In this document: positions 9,950 to 18,883 of the stretch, one piece after another
Layout of the letters: the number at the start of each line of letters is the position of its first letter
Position numbering within the stretch: the stretch's first letter is position 1
Source of the DNA: Streptomyces sp. WAC 01529
Lineage (GTDB): Bacteria; Actinomycetota; Actinomycetes; Streptomycetales; Streptomycetaceae
Reading direction: 5' to 3'
Length of the DNA: 64,000 nt
Assembly (NCBI RefSeq): GCF_003945545.1
Contig: NZ_CP029617.1
Coordinates: 4,635,001-4,699,000 of the forward strand
Notes under the pieces: generated by a model
What the model saw: the letters and a program-made list of their open reading frames with translations, nothing else
Database searches by the model: none
Told to the model about the DNA's origin: nothing
Made by a program: the position numbers and the translations under genes

Positions 9950-10894
9950 TCAGTGGCGGCGGCGGTGCAGGGCGATCGCGGCGGCCGTGCCGCCCGCGAG
10001 CGCGCCGACGCCGGCCGCGGCGGGGATGCCGACCTTGGCGGCCTTGCGGCCGGTGCGGTAGTCGCGCAGCCGCCACTCCCGCTCGCGTGCGTATTTGCGC
10101 AGCTTGGCGTCGGGGTTGATCGCGTACGGGTGTCCGACGAGCGAGAGCATCGGGATGTCGTTGTGCGAGTCGCTGTACGCGGCGCAGCGGGCGAGGTTTA
10201 GGCCCTCGGCGGCGGCCAGCGCGCGGACGGCCTCGGCCTTCGCGGGGCCGTGCAGCGGTTCGCCGACGAGCTTGCCGGTGTAGACGCCGCCGATGGACTC
10301 GGCGACGGTGCCGAGGGCGCCGGTCAGGCCGAGGCGGCGGGCGATGACGGTGGCGATCTCCACGGGGGCGGCGGTGACCAGCCAGACCTTCTGGCCCGCG
10401 TCGAGGTGGGCCTGGGCCAGGGCGCGGGTGCCCGGCCAGATGCGCTCGGCCATGTACTCGTCGTAGATCTCCTCGCCGATGGTCATCAGCTCGGTGACGC
10501 GGTGGCCCTTGACGATGGAGAGGGCGCTGTCGCGGGCGTCCTGCATGTGCTCGGGGTCCTCGACGCCCGCGAGCCTGAACCACGCCTGCTGCCAGGCGAA
10601 TCGGACCAGTTCCTGGCGCTCGAAGAACTTCCGCTTGTACAGGCCGCGGCCGAAGTGGAAGATCGCGGCGCCCTGCATCACGGTGTTGTCGAGGTCGAAG
10701 AAGGCGGCGGCGGCCACGTCGCCGACGACGGGGAACGCGGGTTCCGCCGGGCCCTGCTCGGGCGTGGTCCGGCCGGTGAGTTCCTCCAGCTCCTGGGAGG
10801 ACTTGCGGGCGGCCTCGGCCGAGGCCTCGCCTGCCAACACGCTCCGCGCCGTGGCGGAGCGCCTACGGGGGGTGAGCCATCCGAGAGCGGCCAT
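9950..10894 (-). CDS. HAD-IB family hydrolase (SerB-like phosphatase)
   Basis: A 314-residue haloacid-dehalogenase superfamily protein. Motif I is AAFFDLDNTVMQGA (about 62-75) with the nucleophilic Asp, motif II is VTAAPVEIA (Ser/Thr position), and motif IV is AAYSDSHNDIPML. This pattern is the HAD-IB subclass that includes phosphoserine phosphatase. A short Gly/Ala-rich hydrophobic segment near the carboxyl end (AAAGVGALAGGTAAAIAL) ends in a basic tail, suggesting membrane anchoring. The ATG at 10894 is the only good start. It is conserved beside bldN in Streptomyces; the substrate is unknown. Confidence 0.85.
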   Translation of the reverse strand: MAALGWLTPRRRSATARSVLAGEASAEAARKSSQELEELTGRTTPEQGPAEPAFPVVGDVAAAAFFDLDNTVMQGAAIFHFGRGLYKRKFFERQELVRFAWQQAWFRLAGVEDPEHMQDARDSALSIVKGHRVTELMTIGEEIYDEYMAERIWPGTRALAQAHLDAGQKVWLVTAAPVEIATVIARRLGLTGALGTVAESIGGVYTGKLVGEPLHGPAKAEAVRALAAAEGLNLARCAAYSDSHNDIPMLSLVGHPYAINPDAKLRKYAREREWRLRDYRTGRKAAKVGIPAAAGVGALAGGTAAAIALHRRRH

Positions 10895-11022
10895 GCCGTG
10901 AGCATAGCTAGTTCGTTCGGTGGTTCCGGAGTCGGCGGGATGCGCCCTTGTGAACTCTTCGCGACCGAGCAGTTAAACGGTGCGGGCCCGGTGCGGCCGC
11001 CGGGCGCGTCGGCGGGGCGAGA

Positions 11023-11310
11023 ATGGGGGGCATGAGCCCGATTTTTCGTCGTACGGAGAAGAAGAACCCGGCGGACCGCACGGTCACCTTGATCGGGAAG
11101 CCGGGCTGTCATCTGTGTGATGACGCACAGCTGGTGATCGAGAAGGTCTGCGGGGAGTTGGGGGCCGCGTGGGAGAAGAAGGACATCACGCGGGACGAGG
11201 AACTGCACCGCGCCTACTGGGAGCAGATCCCGGTGGTCCTGGTCGACGGGGAGCAGCACACCTTCTGGCGCGTGGACGAGGCCCGGCTGCGGCGTGAGCT
11301 GACCGGCTGA
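11023..11310 (+). CDS. glutaredoxin-like thiol protein
   Basis: A small (95-residue) thioredoxin-fold protein. The sequence TLIGKPGCHLCDDAQLVIEK contains the active-site CxxC (Cys-His-Leu-Cys), followed by WEQIPVVLVDGEQ with the cis-proline. This is the DUF836/glutaredoxin-like family. The start could be ATG 11023 or ATG 11032; neither has a strong ribosome site. It lies upstream of rex on the same strand but is separated by a probable terminator and the rex promoter. A general disulfide role in redox balance is plausible given the neighbour (inference). Confidence 0.85.
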   Translation: MGGMSPIFRRTEKKNPADRTVTLIGKPGCHLCDDAQLVIEKVCGELGAAWEKKDITRDEELHRAYWEQIPVVLVDGEQHTFWRVDEARLRRELTG

Positions 11311-11346
11311 CCGGCCGAGGTTACTGACTGGGTAGTCCAAACTGGA

Positions 11347-11370
11347 CCCCAAGTCGTTTACGCTTTGGGG
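11347..11370 (+). terminator. possible terminator after glutaredoxin-like gene
   Basis: CCCCAA (11347-11352) pairs with TTGGGG (11365-11370), followed by CGGTTTTGG. It is a short but T-rich hairpin 37 bases after the stop. The call is tentative. Confidence 0.4.
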
Positions 11371-11522
11371 CGGTTTTGGTCTCGGGGGCGATGATCGTGA
11401 GGAGAGTGTGCGGTTTTGCCCCCATCCAGTGAGCAACGATGTCGCCCGTGCGCCGGTTCCACGATCGTGCGCCGGGGGCGCGTGACCCCGGTCACGTTGG
11501 CCGGGCAAATCGGACACAATCT

Positions 11523-11540
11523 TTGTGCACGCGTTCACAA
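11523..11540. promoter_or_regulatory. Rex operator (ROP) upstream of rex-hem operon
   Basis: TTGTGCACGCGTTCACAA matches the Streptomyces Rex operator consensus TTGTGAANNNNTTCACAA at all but one position. It lies 77-94 bases before the rex start codon, in the 306-base gap after the glutaredoxin gene. Rex binds such sites when NADH/NAD+ is low and releases when NADH rises, so the rex-hemACD operon should be autoregulated by redox state. Confidence 0.92.
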
Positions 11541-11616
11541 AGACATAGCCTGCTGTCGACGGGGCGGTCTGGGGACGTGTGACCGCCTGCAGCCCCGCTC
11601 TACCCGCAGGAGCACC

Positions 11617-12372
11617 GTGGCAACTGGCCGAACTCACCGACCGGCGACCCGCAGCCGAGGGATTCCCGAGGCCACCGTCGCCAGGCTTCCGCTGTACCTC
11701 CGAGCCCTCACCGCACTGTCGGAGCGCTCGGTGCCCACGGTCTCCTCCGAGGAGCTGGCGGCCGCCGCGGGGGTCAACTCCGCGAAGCTGCGCAAGGACT
11801 TCTCGTACCTCGGTTCGTACGGGACGCGAGGCGTGGGCTACGACGTCGAGTATCTCGTCTACCAGATCTCCCGTGAGCTGGGCCTGACGCAGGATTGGCC
11901 GGTTGTCATCGTCGGCATCGGCAACCTCGGCGCCGCGCTGGCCAACTACGGCGGGTTCGCCTCCCGTGGCTTCCGCGTCGCCGCGCTGATCGACGCCGAT
12001 CCGGCAATGGCCGGAAAGCCCGTCGCCGGGATGCCCGTGCAGCACACCGACGAGCTCGAGAAGATCATCGAGGACAACGGCGTCTCGATCGGCGTCATCG
12101 CCACCCCGGCCGGCGCCGCCCAGCAGGTCTGCGAGCGGCTCGTCGCCGCCGGTGTGACCTCCATCCTGAACTTCGCGCCGACTGTCCTCTCCGTGCCGGA
12201 CGGTGTCGACGTACGCAAGGTCGATCTCTCCATCGAGCTGCAGATCCTCGCCTTCCACGAGCAGCGCAAGGCCGGCGAGGAGGCCGCCGCGGACGGTGTC
12301 GTGCCGCCCGTCGCCGCCAAGCCGCACCGCAAGGGACCCGACGGGGACGTCCCCGCCGTGATGCCGGCATGA
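11617..12372 (+). CDS. rex: redox-sensing transcriptional repressor Rex
   Basis: A 251-residue Rex protein. The amino-terminal winged helix covers about 15-90 (SSEELAAAAGVNSAKLRKDF) and the NAD(H)-binding Rossmann domain starts with VIVGIGNLGAALA (97-109); the carboxyl helix FHEQRKAGEEA is the domain-swap region. Rex senses NADH/NAD+ and controls respiratory genes. The start is GTG 11617, preceded by GCAGGAG; a long in-frame upstream extension reads through the promoter and Rex operator and is not real. Its stop overlaps the hemA start (ATGA at 12369), coupling the two. Confidence 0.97.
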   Translation: MATGRTHRPATRSRGIPEATVARLPLYLRALTALSERSVPTVSSEELAAAAGVNSAKLRKDFSYLGSYGTRGVGYDVEYLVYQISRELGLTQDWPVVIVGIGNLGAALANYGGFASRGFRVAALIDADPAMAGKPVAGMPVQHTDELEKIIEDNGVSIGVIATPAGAAQQVCERLVAAGVTSILNFAPTVLSVPDGVDVRKVDLSIELQILAFHEQRKAGEEAAADGVVPPVAAKPHRKGPDGDVPAVMPA

Positions 12373-14129
12373 GTCTCCTGGTCGTAGGGCTGAGCCATCG
12401 CAGCGCTCCGGTGAGCGTCCTGGAGCGGGCCGCGCTGCCCGCGGACACGCAGGCCAAGCTGTTGCAGGACTCGGTGGCCGCCGAGCCCGCCGCCGAGGCC
12501 GCCGTGCTCGCCACGTGCAACCGCATCGAGCTGTACGCGGACGTCGACAAGTTCCACGCGGGCGTCGCCGAGCTGTCGACGCTGCTCGCGCAGCACAGCG
12601 GCGTGGGCCTGGAGGAGCTGACTCCTTATCTGTACGTCCACTACGAGGACCGGGCCGTCCACCACCTCTTCTCGGTGGCGTGCGGTCTCGACTCGATGGT
12701 CGTCGGCGAGGGGCAGATCCTCGGGCAGATCAAGGACGCCCTCGCGCGTGCGCAGGAGCTGCACACCGCGGGCCGTCTCCTCAACGACCTGTTCCAGCAG
12801 GCCCTCAGGGTCGGCAAGCGGGCGCACTCCGAGACCGGCATCGACCGCGCCGGGCAGTCCCTGGTCACCTTCGGCCTCGAACAGCTCGCCGTGCGCGAGC
12901 CGGTCGAGACCTGGGCCAAGGGCAAGCGCGCCCTGGTGATCGGCGCGGGTTCCATGTCCTCGCTCGCCGCGGCGACGCTCGCGCGGGCCGGGGTCGAGGA
13001 GATCGTCGTCGCCAACCGCACGCTGGAGCGCGCCGAGCGGCTCGCCGCCATCCTGGGCGAGCAGGGCGGCGCGGCCGTGAGCGCGCGCGCCGTGCCGATG
13101 GACCAGGTGGCCCACGAACTGACACGTGCAGATGTGGCGGTCTCCTGCACGGGCGCCACCGGTCTGGTGCTGACGGCCGAGGCGGTCACCGCGGCCGTCG
13201 AGGGGCGCGTGCCCGCGGGCAGCTGGGCCGGTGACGTACCGGCGCAGGCGAGGAACGGATCGGGCGGGCAGACCGCGCAGCCGACCGTCGCCGACGAGGG
13301 CTGCCCCGTCGACCTGGCAGCGCCGCGCGGCTTCTCCGTCGCCGGTGAGGCCGCGGTCGCCGGGATGGACGCCGCCTCCCTGGAGCAGCACGCCGCCTGG
13401 GTGGACAACGCCCCGGCCGAGCGGCGCGAGGAGAAGGCCGACCCGCGGGCCGAGGCCGACGCCATCACCGCGCTGGTGGCGGCCGCGCGCGTCTTTGGCC
13501 GGCTGCCGGAGCGGCGCAGGCCCGTCTCGTCCGCGAGCGCGGCCCGCCCGGCCGTGCTCGCCCTGCTCGACCTCGCCATGCCCCGCGACATCGACGCCGC
13601 CGTGCACCGCGTCCGCGGCGTACGGCTCGTGGACATCGAATCGCTTGCCGAGGCCTCCGCCGACGCCCCCATGGCCGCCGACGTCGAGCAGGTGCGCGGC
13701 ATTGTCTCCGACGAGGTCGCCGCCTTCGGTGCCGCGCAGCGCGCCGCGCACATCACGCCGACCGTGGTCGCCCTGCGCACCATGGCCGCCGATGTGGTGG
13801 CGAGCGAGATCGCGCGGCTCGACGGACGGCTGCCGGGCCTCGCGGAGAAGCAGCGCGCGGAGATCACCCAGACGGTGCGCCGCGTGGTGGACAAGCTGCT
13901 CCACGCGCCGACGGTACGGGTCAAGCAGCTGGCCGGTGAGCCGGGCGGCGCCGGGTACGCGGACGCGCTGCGCACGCTCTTCGACCTCGATCCGCAGACG
14001 GTCGCGTCGGTCAGCAGGGCCGACCACCTGGGCGCGGACCGCACGGGCGCGGAGCAGCCGGACCCCGATCACGTGAACCCCGACCACTCGAACAACGAGA
14101 ACGACGACCCGAATAGAGGCCGGGCATGA
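12369..14129 (+). CDS. hemA: glutamyl-tRNA reductase
   Basis: A 586-residue enzyme that makes glutamate-1-semialdehyde from Glu-tRNA, the first step of C5 tetrapyrrole synthesis. The catalytic Cys50 lies in VLATCNRIELYA, the conserved block VVGEGQILGQIKDAL is near 115-130, and the NADPH site is VIGAGSMSSLAA near 193. Compared with about 420-residue bacterial homologues it carries a Gly/Ala/Pro-rich insertion at roughly 275-393 between the NADPH domain and the dimerization domain, seen in Streptomyces HemA. It overlaps rex and hemC by 4 bp at each end (ATGA), so the operon is translationally coupled and under the Rex operator. Confidence 0.97.
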   Translation: MSLLVVGLSHRSAPVSVLERAALPADTQAKLLQDSVAAEPAAEAAVLATCNRIELYADVDKFHAGVAELSTLLAQHSGVGLEELTPYLYVHYEDRAVHHLFSVACGLDSMVVGEGQILGQIKDALARAQELHTAGRLLNDLFQQALRVGKRAHSETGIDRAGQSLVTFGLEQLAVREPVETWAKGKRALVIGAGSMSSLAAATLARAGVEEIVVANRTLERAERLAAILGEQGGAAVSARAVPMDQVAHELTRADVAVSCTGATGLVLTAEAVTAAVEGRVPAGSWAGDVPAQARNGSGGQTAQPTVADEGCPVDLAAPRGFSVAGEAAVAGMDAASLEQHAAWVDNAPAERREEKADPRAEADAITALVAAARVFGRLPERRRPVSSASAARPAVLALLDLAMPRDIDAAVHRVRGVRLVDIESLAEASADAPMAADVEQVRGIVSDEVAAFGAAQRAAHITPTVVALRTMAADVVASEIARLDGRLPGLAEKQRAEITQTVRRVVDKLLHAPTVRVKQLAGEPGGAGYADALRTLFDLDPQTVASVSRADHLGADRTGAEQPDPDHVNPDHSNNENDDPNRGRA

Positions 14130-15085
14130 CCGAGAGGGCTCTGAGGCTCGGGACCAGGCGCAGCAAGCTGGCCATGGCCCAGTCGGGCCAAGTGGCGGAG
14201 AAGGTACGGCAGTTGACCGGCCGCCCCGTCGAACTCGTGGAGATCACGACGTACGGCGACACCTCGCGCGAGCACCTGGCGCAGATCGGCGGCACCGGCG
14301 TCTTCGTCGCCGCCCTGCGCGAGGCGCTGGTGAAGGGCGAGGTCGACCTCGCCGTGCACTCGCTCAAGGACCTGCCCACCGCGCAGCCCGCGGAGCTGGT
14401 CCTGGCCGCCGTGCCGGAGCGCGAGGACCCCCGCGACGTCCTGATCGCGCGCGACGGGCTGACCTTCGCCGAGCTGCCCGAGGGCGCTCGCGTGGGCACC
14501 GGCTCGCCGCGCCGCATGGCGCAGCTGAACGCGTACGCGCGCAGCCACGGCATGACCATCGAGACCGTGCCGATCCGCGGGAACATCGACACCCGCGTCG
14601 GATACGTGCACAACGGAGAGCTGGACGCCGTCGTGCTCGCCGCCGCCGGACTGAGCCGCATCGGCCGGACCGACGAGGTGACCGACTTCCTGTCGGTCGA
14701 CACCGTTCTGCCCGCCCCCGGCCAGGGGGCACTGGCGATCGAGTGTGCCGCGCACAACGCGTCACTCGCCGCCGCGCTCGCCGAGCTCGACGACCCGTAC
14801 ACCCGGGCCGCCGTCACCGCCGAGCGGTCCCTGCTCGCCGCCCTGGAAGCCGGTTGCAGCGCACCTGTGGGTGCGTTGGCCGACCTCCTGGCCGACGGGC
14901 AGATTGTCAAGGAAATGCGCCTGCGCGGCGTCGTCGGTACGACCGACGGCTCGACGCTGGTGCAGCTGTCCACCACCGGTCCCGTGCCCGAGACGGAGAC
15001 CCAAGCCATGGCGCTGGGCCGCGAACTCGCGGTCGAGATGCTCGCCAAGGGCGCGGCCGGTCTGATGGGGGAGCGAGCACTTTGA
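14126..15085 (+). CDS. hemC: hydroxymethylbilane synthase (porphobilinogen deaminase)
   Basis: A 319-residue cytosolic enzyme that polymerizes four porphobilinogens. The amino-terminal LRLGTRRSKLAMAQ, the loop AVHSLKDLPT with catalytic Asp (about residue 74), and RGNIDTRVGYV are all present. Cys244 in LEAGCSAPVGALA binds the dipyrromethane cofactor. The ATG at 14126 overlaps the hemA stop. It is normal length for the family. Confidence 0.97.
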   Translation: MTERALRLGTRRSKLAMAQSGQVAEKVRQLTGRPVELVEITTYGDTSREHLAQIGGTGVFVAALREALVKGEVDLAVHSLKDLPTAQPAELVLAAVPEREDPRDVLIARDGLTFAELPEGARVGTGSPRRMAQLNAYARSHGMTIETVPIRGNIDTRVGYVHNGELDAVVLAAAGLSRIGRTDEVTDFLSVDTVLPAPGQGALAIECAAHNASLAAALAELDDPYTRAAVTAERSLLAALEAGCSAPVGALADLLADGQIVKEMRLRGVVGTTDGSTLVQLSTTGPVPETETQAMALGRELAVEMLAKGAAGLMGERAL

Positions 15086-16740
15086 GCCCCACCTCGAACC
15101 TTCCCGGCATTCCCGCACACGGGCACGTCACCTTCCTCGGTGCCGGACCCGGAGATCCGGGACTGCTGACCCTTCGCGCCGTCGAGGCGCTGGCCCGAGC
15201 GGATGTGCTGATCGCCGAGCCGGATGTGCTCGATGTCGTCCGTGTGCATGCCAAGGGAGGTGTGGACACACCCCTGCCGCCGGCGGCTGACGACACGTCA
15301 GCGACCGCGGACACGGCGACGATCCGAGTCGCCACCAATCTTGTCATGGAGGCCGCGAGGGGCGGCAAGCGGGTCGTGCGCGCGGTCAGCGGCGACCCCG
15401 GCCTCGACACGGACGCGGCCGAGGAGATGCTCGCCTGCGCCGCCGCGGGCGTCTCCTTCGAGGTCGTGCCGGGCATCGCGGCCGCGGTCGGTGTGCCCGC
15501 GTACGCCGGTGTGCCGCTGCGGGACGCGCAGGGCGCGGACGTCCGTTTCGTCGACGCCCGCACGGCCTCCGACCGTTGCTGGAGTGAGGTCGGCGCGTCC
15601 GACGGGACCGCGGTGGTCTCCACGTCGCTCGACTCCGTCGCGGCGGCCGCGGGCGAGCTGGTGGCCGCGGGCCGCAAGCCGGACACCCCGATGACGGTGA
15701 CCGTCGCCGGTACGACGACGCGCCAGCGCACCTGGAACGCGACGCTCGGCACCATCGCGCAGGTGCTCAAGCAGGCGAAGGTGCTGCCCTCGCCCGACGG
15801 GGGGCAGCCCGTCATAGCCGTGGTCGGCGAGCGCTCCGCCGCCGCCCGGCGCGAGCAGCTGTCGTGGTTCGAGTCGAAGCCCCTCTTCGGCTGGCGCGTG
15901 CTCGTGCCGCGTACGAAGGAGCAGGCGGCCTCGCTCTCCGACCAGCTGCGCTCCTACGGCGCGGTGCCGCACGAGGTGCCGACCATCGCCGTCGAGCCGC
16001 CGCGCACGCCCCAGCAGATGGAGCGCGCGGTCAAGGGCCTGGTCACCGGGCGGTACGAGTGGATCGCCTTCACGTCGGTCAACGCGGTGAAGGCGGTGCG
16101 GGAGAAGTTCGAGGAGTACGGGCTCGACGCGCGTGCCTTCGCCGGGATCAAGGTCGCGGCCGTCGGTGAGCAGACCGCCGCCGCGCTGATCGCCTTCGGC
16201 GTCAAGCCCGACCTGGTGCCGAGCGGCGAGCAGTCGGCCGCGGGGCTCCTGGAGGACTGGCCGCCGTACGACCCGGTCTTCGACCCGATCGACCGTGTCT
16301 TCCTGCCGCGGGCCGACATCGCCACGGAGACGCTGGTCGCCGGTCTCATCGACCTGGGCTGGGAGGTGGACGACGTCACGGCCTACCGGACCGTGCGCGC
16401 CTCGCCGCCGCCGGCCGAGACGCGGGAGGCCATCAAGGGCGGCGGTTTCGACGCCGTGCTCTTCACGTCCTCCTCGACCGTGCGCAACCTCGTGGGCATC
16501 GCGGGCAAGCCGCACAACGTGACCGTGATCGCCTGTATCGGCCCCGCCACCGCGAAGACCGCGGAGGAGCACGGGCTGCGGGTGGACGTGATGGCCCCGG
16601 AGCCGTCGGTCCTCAAGCTGGCCCAGGCGCTGGCCGACTTCGGTTCGCAGCGGCGGGCGGCGGCGCTCGACGCCGGGGACCCGGTGACGCGGCCGAGCGA
16701 GCGGCGGCCCGGTTCGCGCAGGCGACGCACCGCGCCGTAG
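15082..16740 (+). CDS. hemD: fused SUMT-like domain and uroporphyrinogen-III synthase
   Basis: A 552-residue two-domain protein starting at TTG 15082, overlapping the hemC stop (TTGA). Residues about 8-260 resemble uroporphyrinogen-III C-methyltransferase: FLGAGPGDPGLLTLRAVEAL and VVPGIAAAVGVPAYAGVPL are clear. However the methylase signature GDPFxFGRGGEE is replaced by SGDPGLDTDAAEEM, and the DxLV motif is altered. Residues about 270-530 are the HemD synthase domain (WRVLVPRTKEQA, FTSVNAVKAV, FTSSSTVRNLVG). The synthase function in the hem operon is well supported; methyltransferase activity is doubtful. The end is a basic tail rich in Arg. Confidence 0.93.
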   Translation: MSPTSNLPGIPAHGHVTFLGAGPGDPGLLTLRAVEALARADVLIAEPDVLDVVRVHAKGGVDTPLPPAADDTSATADTATIRVATNLVMEAARGGKRVVRAVSGDPGLDTDAAEEMLACAAAGVSFEVVPGIAAAVGVPAYAGVPLRDAQGADVRFVDARTASDRCWSEVGASDGTAVVSTSLDSVAAAAGELVAAGRKPDTPMTVTVAGTTTRQRTWNATLGTIAQVLKQAKVLPSPDGGQPVIAVVGERSAAARREQLSWFESKPLFGWRVLVPRTKEQAASLSDQLRSYGAVPHEVPTIAVEPPRTPQQMERAVKGLVTGRYEWIAFTSVNAVKAVREKFEEYGLDARAFAGIKVAAVGEQTAAALIAFGVKPDLVPSGEQSAAGLLEDWPPYDPVFDPIDRVFLPRADIATETLVAGLIDLGWEVDDVTAYRTVRASPPPAETREAIKGGGFDAVLFTSSSTVRNLVGIAGKPHNVTVIACIGPATAKTAEEHGLRVDVMAPEPSVLKLAQALADFGSQRRAAALDAGDPVTRPSERRPGSRRRRTAP

Positions 16741-16744
16741 GTTC

Positions 16745-16774
16745 TTGTGGGCGGGCCCCCGGGCCCGCCCACAA
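16745..16774 (+). terminator. strong hairpin between hemD and hemB
   Basis: A perfect 14-bp stem (TTGTGGGCGGGCCC / GGGCCCGCCCACAA) with a 2-base loop, starting 5 bases after the hemD stop. With no T tract it may end or attenuate the rex-hemACD transcript before hemB, or stabilise the upstream mRNA. Confidence 0.7.
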
Positions 16775-16804
16775 CGACATCAGCAGCGAATCCAGGTGAC
16801 GTCA

Positions 16805-17794
16805 GTGACGAAGTACGGATCTTTCCCAGGAGCGCGGCCGCGGCGGCTGCGGACGACTCCGGCCATGCGGCGCATGGTCGCCGAGACGCGGCTGCACCCG
16901 GCCGATCTGATCCTGCCCGCGTTCGTGCGCGAGGGGATCAGCGAGCCGGTGGCGATCGGCTCCATGCCCGGCGTCTTCCAGCACACCCGCGACACCTTGA
17001 AGAAGGCGGCCGTCGAGGCGGTGGAGGCCGGGGTCTCCGGGATCATGCTCTTCGGCGTGCCGGAGGAGTCCAAGAAGGACGCCGCGGGGACGGTGGGCAC
17101 CGAACCCGACGGGATCCTGCAGCTCGCTCTGCGGGACGTGCGCTCCGAGGTCGGTGACGACCTCATCGTCATGTCCGACCTGTGCCTGGACGAGTTCACC
17201 GACCACGGCCACTGCGGTGTCCTCGACGCCGAGGGGCGGGTCGACAACGACGCGACCCTGGAGCGGTACGCGGAGATGGCGCAGGTCCAGGCCGACGCGG
17301 GCGCCCATGTGGTGGGTCCGAGCGGCATGATGGACGGTCAGGTCGGCGTCGTCCGCGACGCGTTGGACCAGTCCGGGCACGAGGACGTGTCGATCCTCGC
17401 GTACACCGTGAAGTACTCCTCGGCGTTCTTCGGCCCCTTCCGCGAGGCCGTCGGCTCCTCCCTCAAGGGCGACCGCAAGACCTACCAGCAGGACCCGGCC
17501 AACACCCGGGAGTCCCTGCGGGAGCTGGCGCTCGACCTGGAGGAGGGCGCCGACATGGTGATGGTGAAGCCGGCCGGGCCCTACCTCGACATCCTCGCGA
17601 GGGTCGCCGACGCGGTGGACGTGCCGGTGGCCGCGTACCAGATCAGCGGTGAGTACGCGATGATCGAGGCCGCGGCCGAGCGGGGCTGGATCGACCGGGA
17701 CAAGGCGATCATGGAGTCCCTCACGGGGATCAAGCGCGCGGGCGCGAACATGATCCTCACGTACTGGGCGACCGAGGTGGCGCGGCAGCTGTAG
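16805..17794 (+). CDS. hemB: delta-aminolevulinic acid dehydratase (porphobilinogen synthase)
   Basis: A 329-residue enzyme condensing two aminolevulinate molecules. The Schiff-base lysines are in TVKYSSAFFGPFR and MVMVKPAGPYLD. The metal loop reads DLCLDEFTDHGHCG: two positions that are Cys/Ser in Zn-dependent enzymes are Asp here, pointing to the Mg-type (Asp-rich) class. The start GTG 16805 has AGGTGA six bases upstream; GTG 16796 overlaps that site. It follows hemD but is separated by a strong hairpin. Confidence 0.96.
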   Translation: MTKYGSFPGARPRRLRTTPAMRRMVAETRLHPADLILPAFVREGISEPVAIGSMPGVFQHTRDTLKKAAVEAVEAGVSGIMLFGVPEESKKDAAGTVGTEPDGILQLALRDVRSEVGDDLIVMSDLCLDEFTDHGHCGVLDAEGRVDNDATLERYAEMAQVQADAGAHVVGPSGMMDGQVGVVRDALDQSGHEDVSILAYTVKYSSAFFGPFREAVGSSLKGDRKTYQQDPANTRESLRELALDLEEGADMVMVKPAGPYLDILARVADAVDVPVAAYQISGEYAMIEAAAERGWIDRDKAIMESLTGIKRAGANMILTYWATEVARQL

Positions 17795-17874
17795 CGGGCC
17801 CTTGACCTGAAGTTCGGTTGAGGTCGCAGGGTGGTGTGCAGAGGCCCACGGAGGGCCTGTCCGAGGAGGACATG

Positions 17875-18852
17875 ATGCACGCCGTTGTTCTGCATGAGTT
17901 CGGGCCCGCCGAGAATCTGCGGTACGAGACCTGGCCCGACCCCGTCGCGGGGCCCGGCCAGGTGCGGATCGCCGTGCGGGCGGCCGGGGCGCACTTCGTG
18001 GAGACCGTGATGCGGGCCGGTGAGGCCTCGGACAAGGCGCCGCCGCTGCCGGAGCTGCCGTCCGTGTTCGGCGGCGAGGTCGCGGGCGTCGTCGACGCGG
18101 TCGGCCCCGGTGTGGACGCCTCATGGCTGGGCCGGTCCGTGGTGACCTCGCACGGGGCGCCCGGTGGGTACGCCGAACTCGCGGTCGCCGACGTCGGCGG
18201 GCTGCATGCCGTGCCGGACGGCCTCGGCTTCGAGTCCGCGGTGACCATGGTGATGACCGGGGCCACCACCATGGGGCTGCTCGGGGTCGCCCGACTCGGC
18301 GCCGATGACGTGGTGTTGGTGACGTCCGCCGCCGGGGGCGTGGGGCGGCTCGTCGTGCAGTACGCGCACGCTCTCGGGGCGACGGTCGTGGGGGCGGCGG
18401 GCGGCCCCGGCAAGGTCGACGCGGTGCGGGCGCTGGGCGCCGATGTCGCCGTGGACTACAACCGGCCCGGGTGGGCCGACACCGTCCGCGAGCGGCTCGG
18501 GGGGCGTCCGGTCACCGCCGTCCTGGACGGGGTCGGGGGCGAGAAGGCCGCCGCAGCCTTCGAGTTGATCGGGCGGGGCGGGCGGTACGTCGTCATCGGC
18601 TGGGCCTCCAAGGAGGCGTTCGAGCCCGCGCCGGAGCTTCTCGCCGAGCGGGAAATCTCGTACGCCAATGCCCTCATGGAGCTGCTCGGGCACCCCGAGG
18701 AGGCGCCCGCGCGCGAGCGGGAGGCTCTGGAGGCCGCGGCGAAGGGGGAGTTGGTGCCCTCCTGGCAGGCGTTCCCGCTGGCGCGGGCGGCGCAGGCGCA
18801 CGCGGCGATGGAGCGGCGGGAGACGACGGGCAAGGTGGTCCTGGTCCCGTAG
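17875..18852 (+). CDS. zinc-independent quinone oxidoreductase (MDR family)
   Basis: A 325-residue medium-chain dehydrogenase/reductase. The amino-terminal GroES-like domain begins MHAVVLHEFGPAENLRYE, and the nucleotide-binding segment SAAGGVGRLVVQYAHALGA lies near 146-164. It lacks the Cys/His zinc ligands of alcohol dehydrogenases, so it groups with quinone/NADPH oxidoreductases. AGGAGG lies five bases before ATG 17875, which decides between the two adjacent ATGs. The substrate is unknown. Confidence 0.87.
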   Translation: MHAVVLHEFGPAENLRYETWPDPVAGPGQVRIAVRAAGAHFVETVMRAGEASDKAPPLPELPSVFGGEVAGVVDAVGPGVDASWLGRSVVTSHGAPGGYAELAVADVGGLHAVPDGLGFESAVTMVMTGATTMGLLGVARLGADDVVLVTSAAGGVGRLVVQYAHALGATVVGAAGGPGKVDAVRALGADVAVDYNRPGWADTVRERLGGRPVTAVLDGVGGEKAAAAFELIGRGGRYVVIGWASKEAFEPAPELLAEREISYANALMELLGHPEEAPAREREALEAAAKGELVPSWQAFPLARAAQAHAAMERRETTGKVVLVP

Positions 18853-18883
18853 CCGGATGTCTGCCGGCCGCGCGCGGCGCCGG

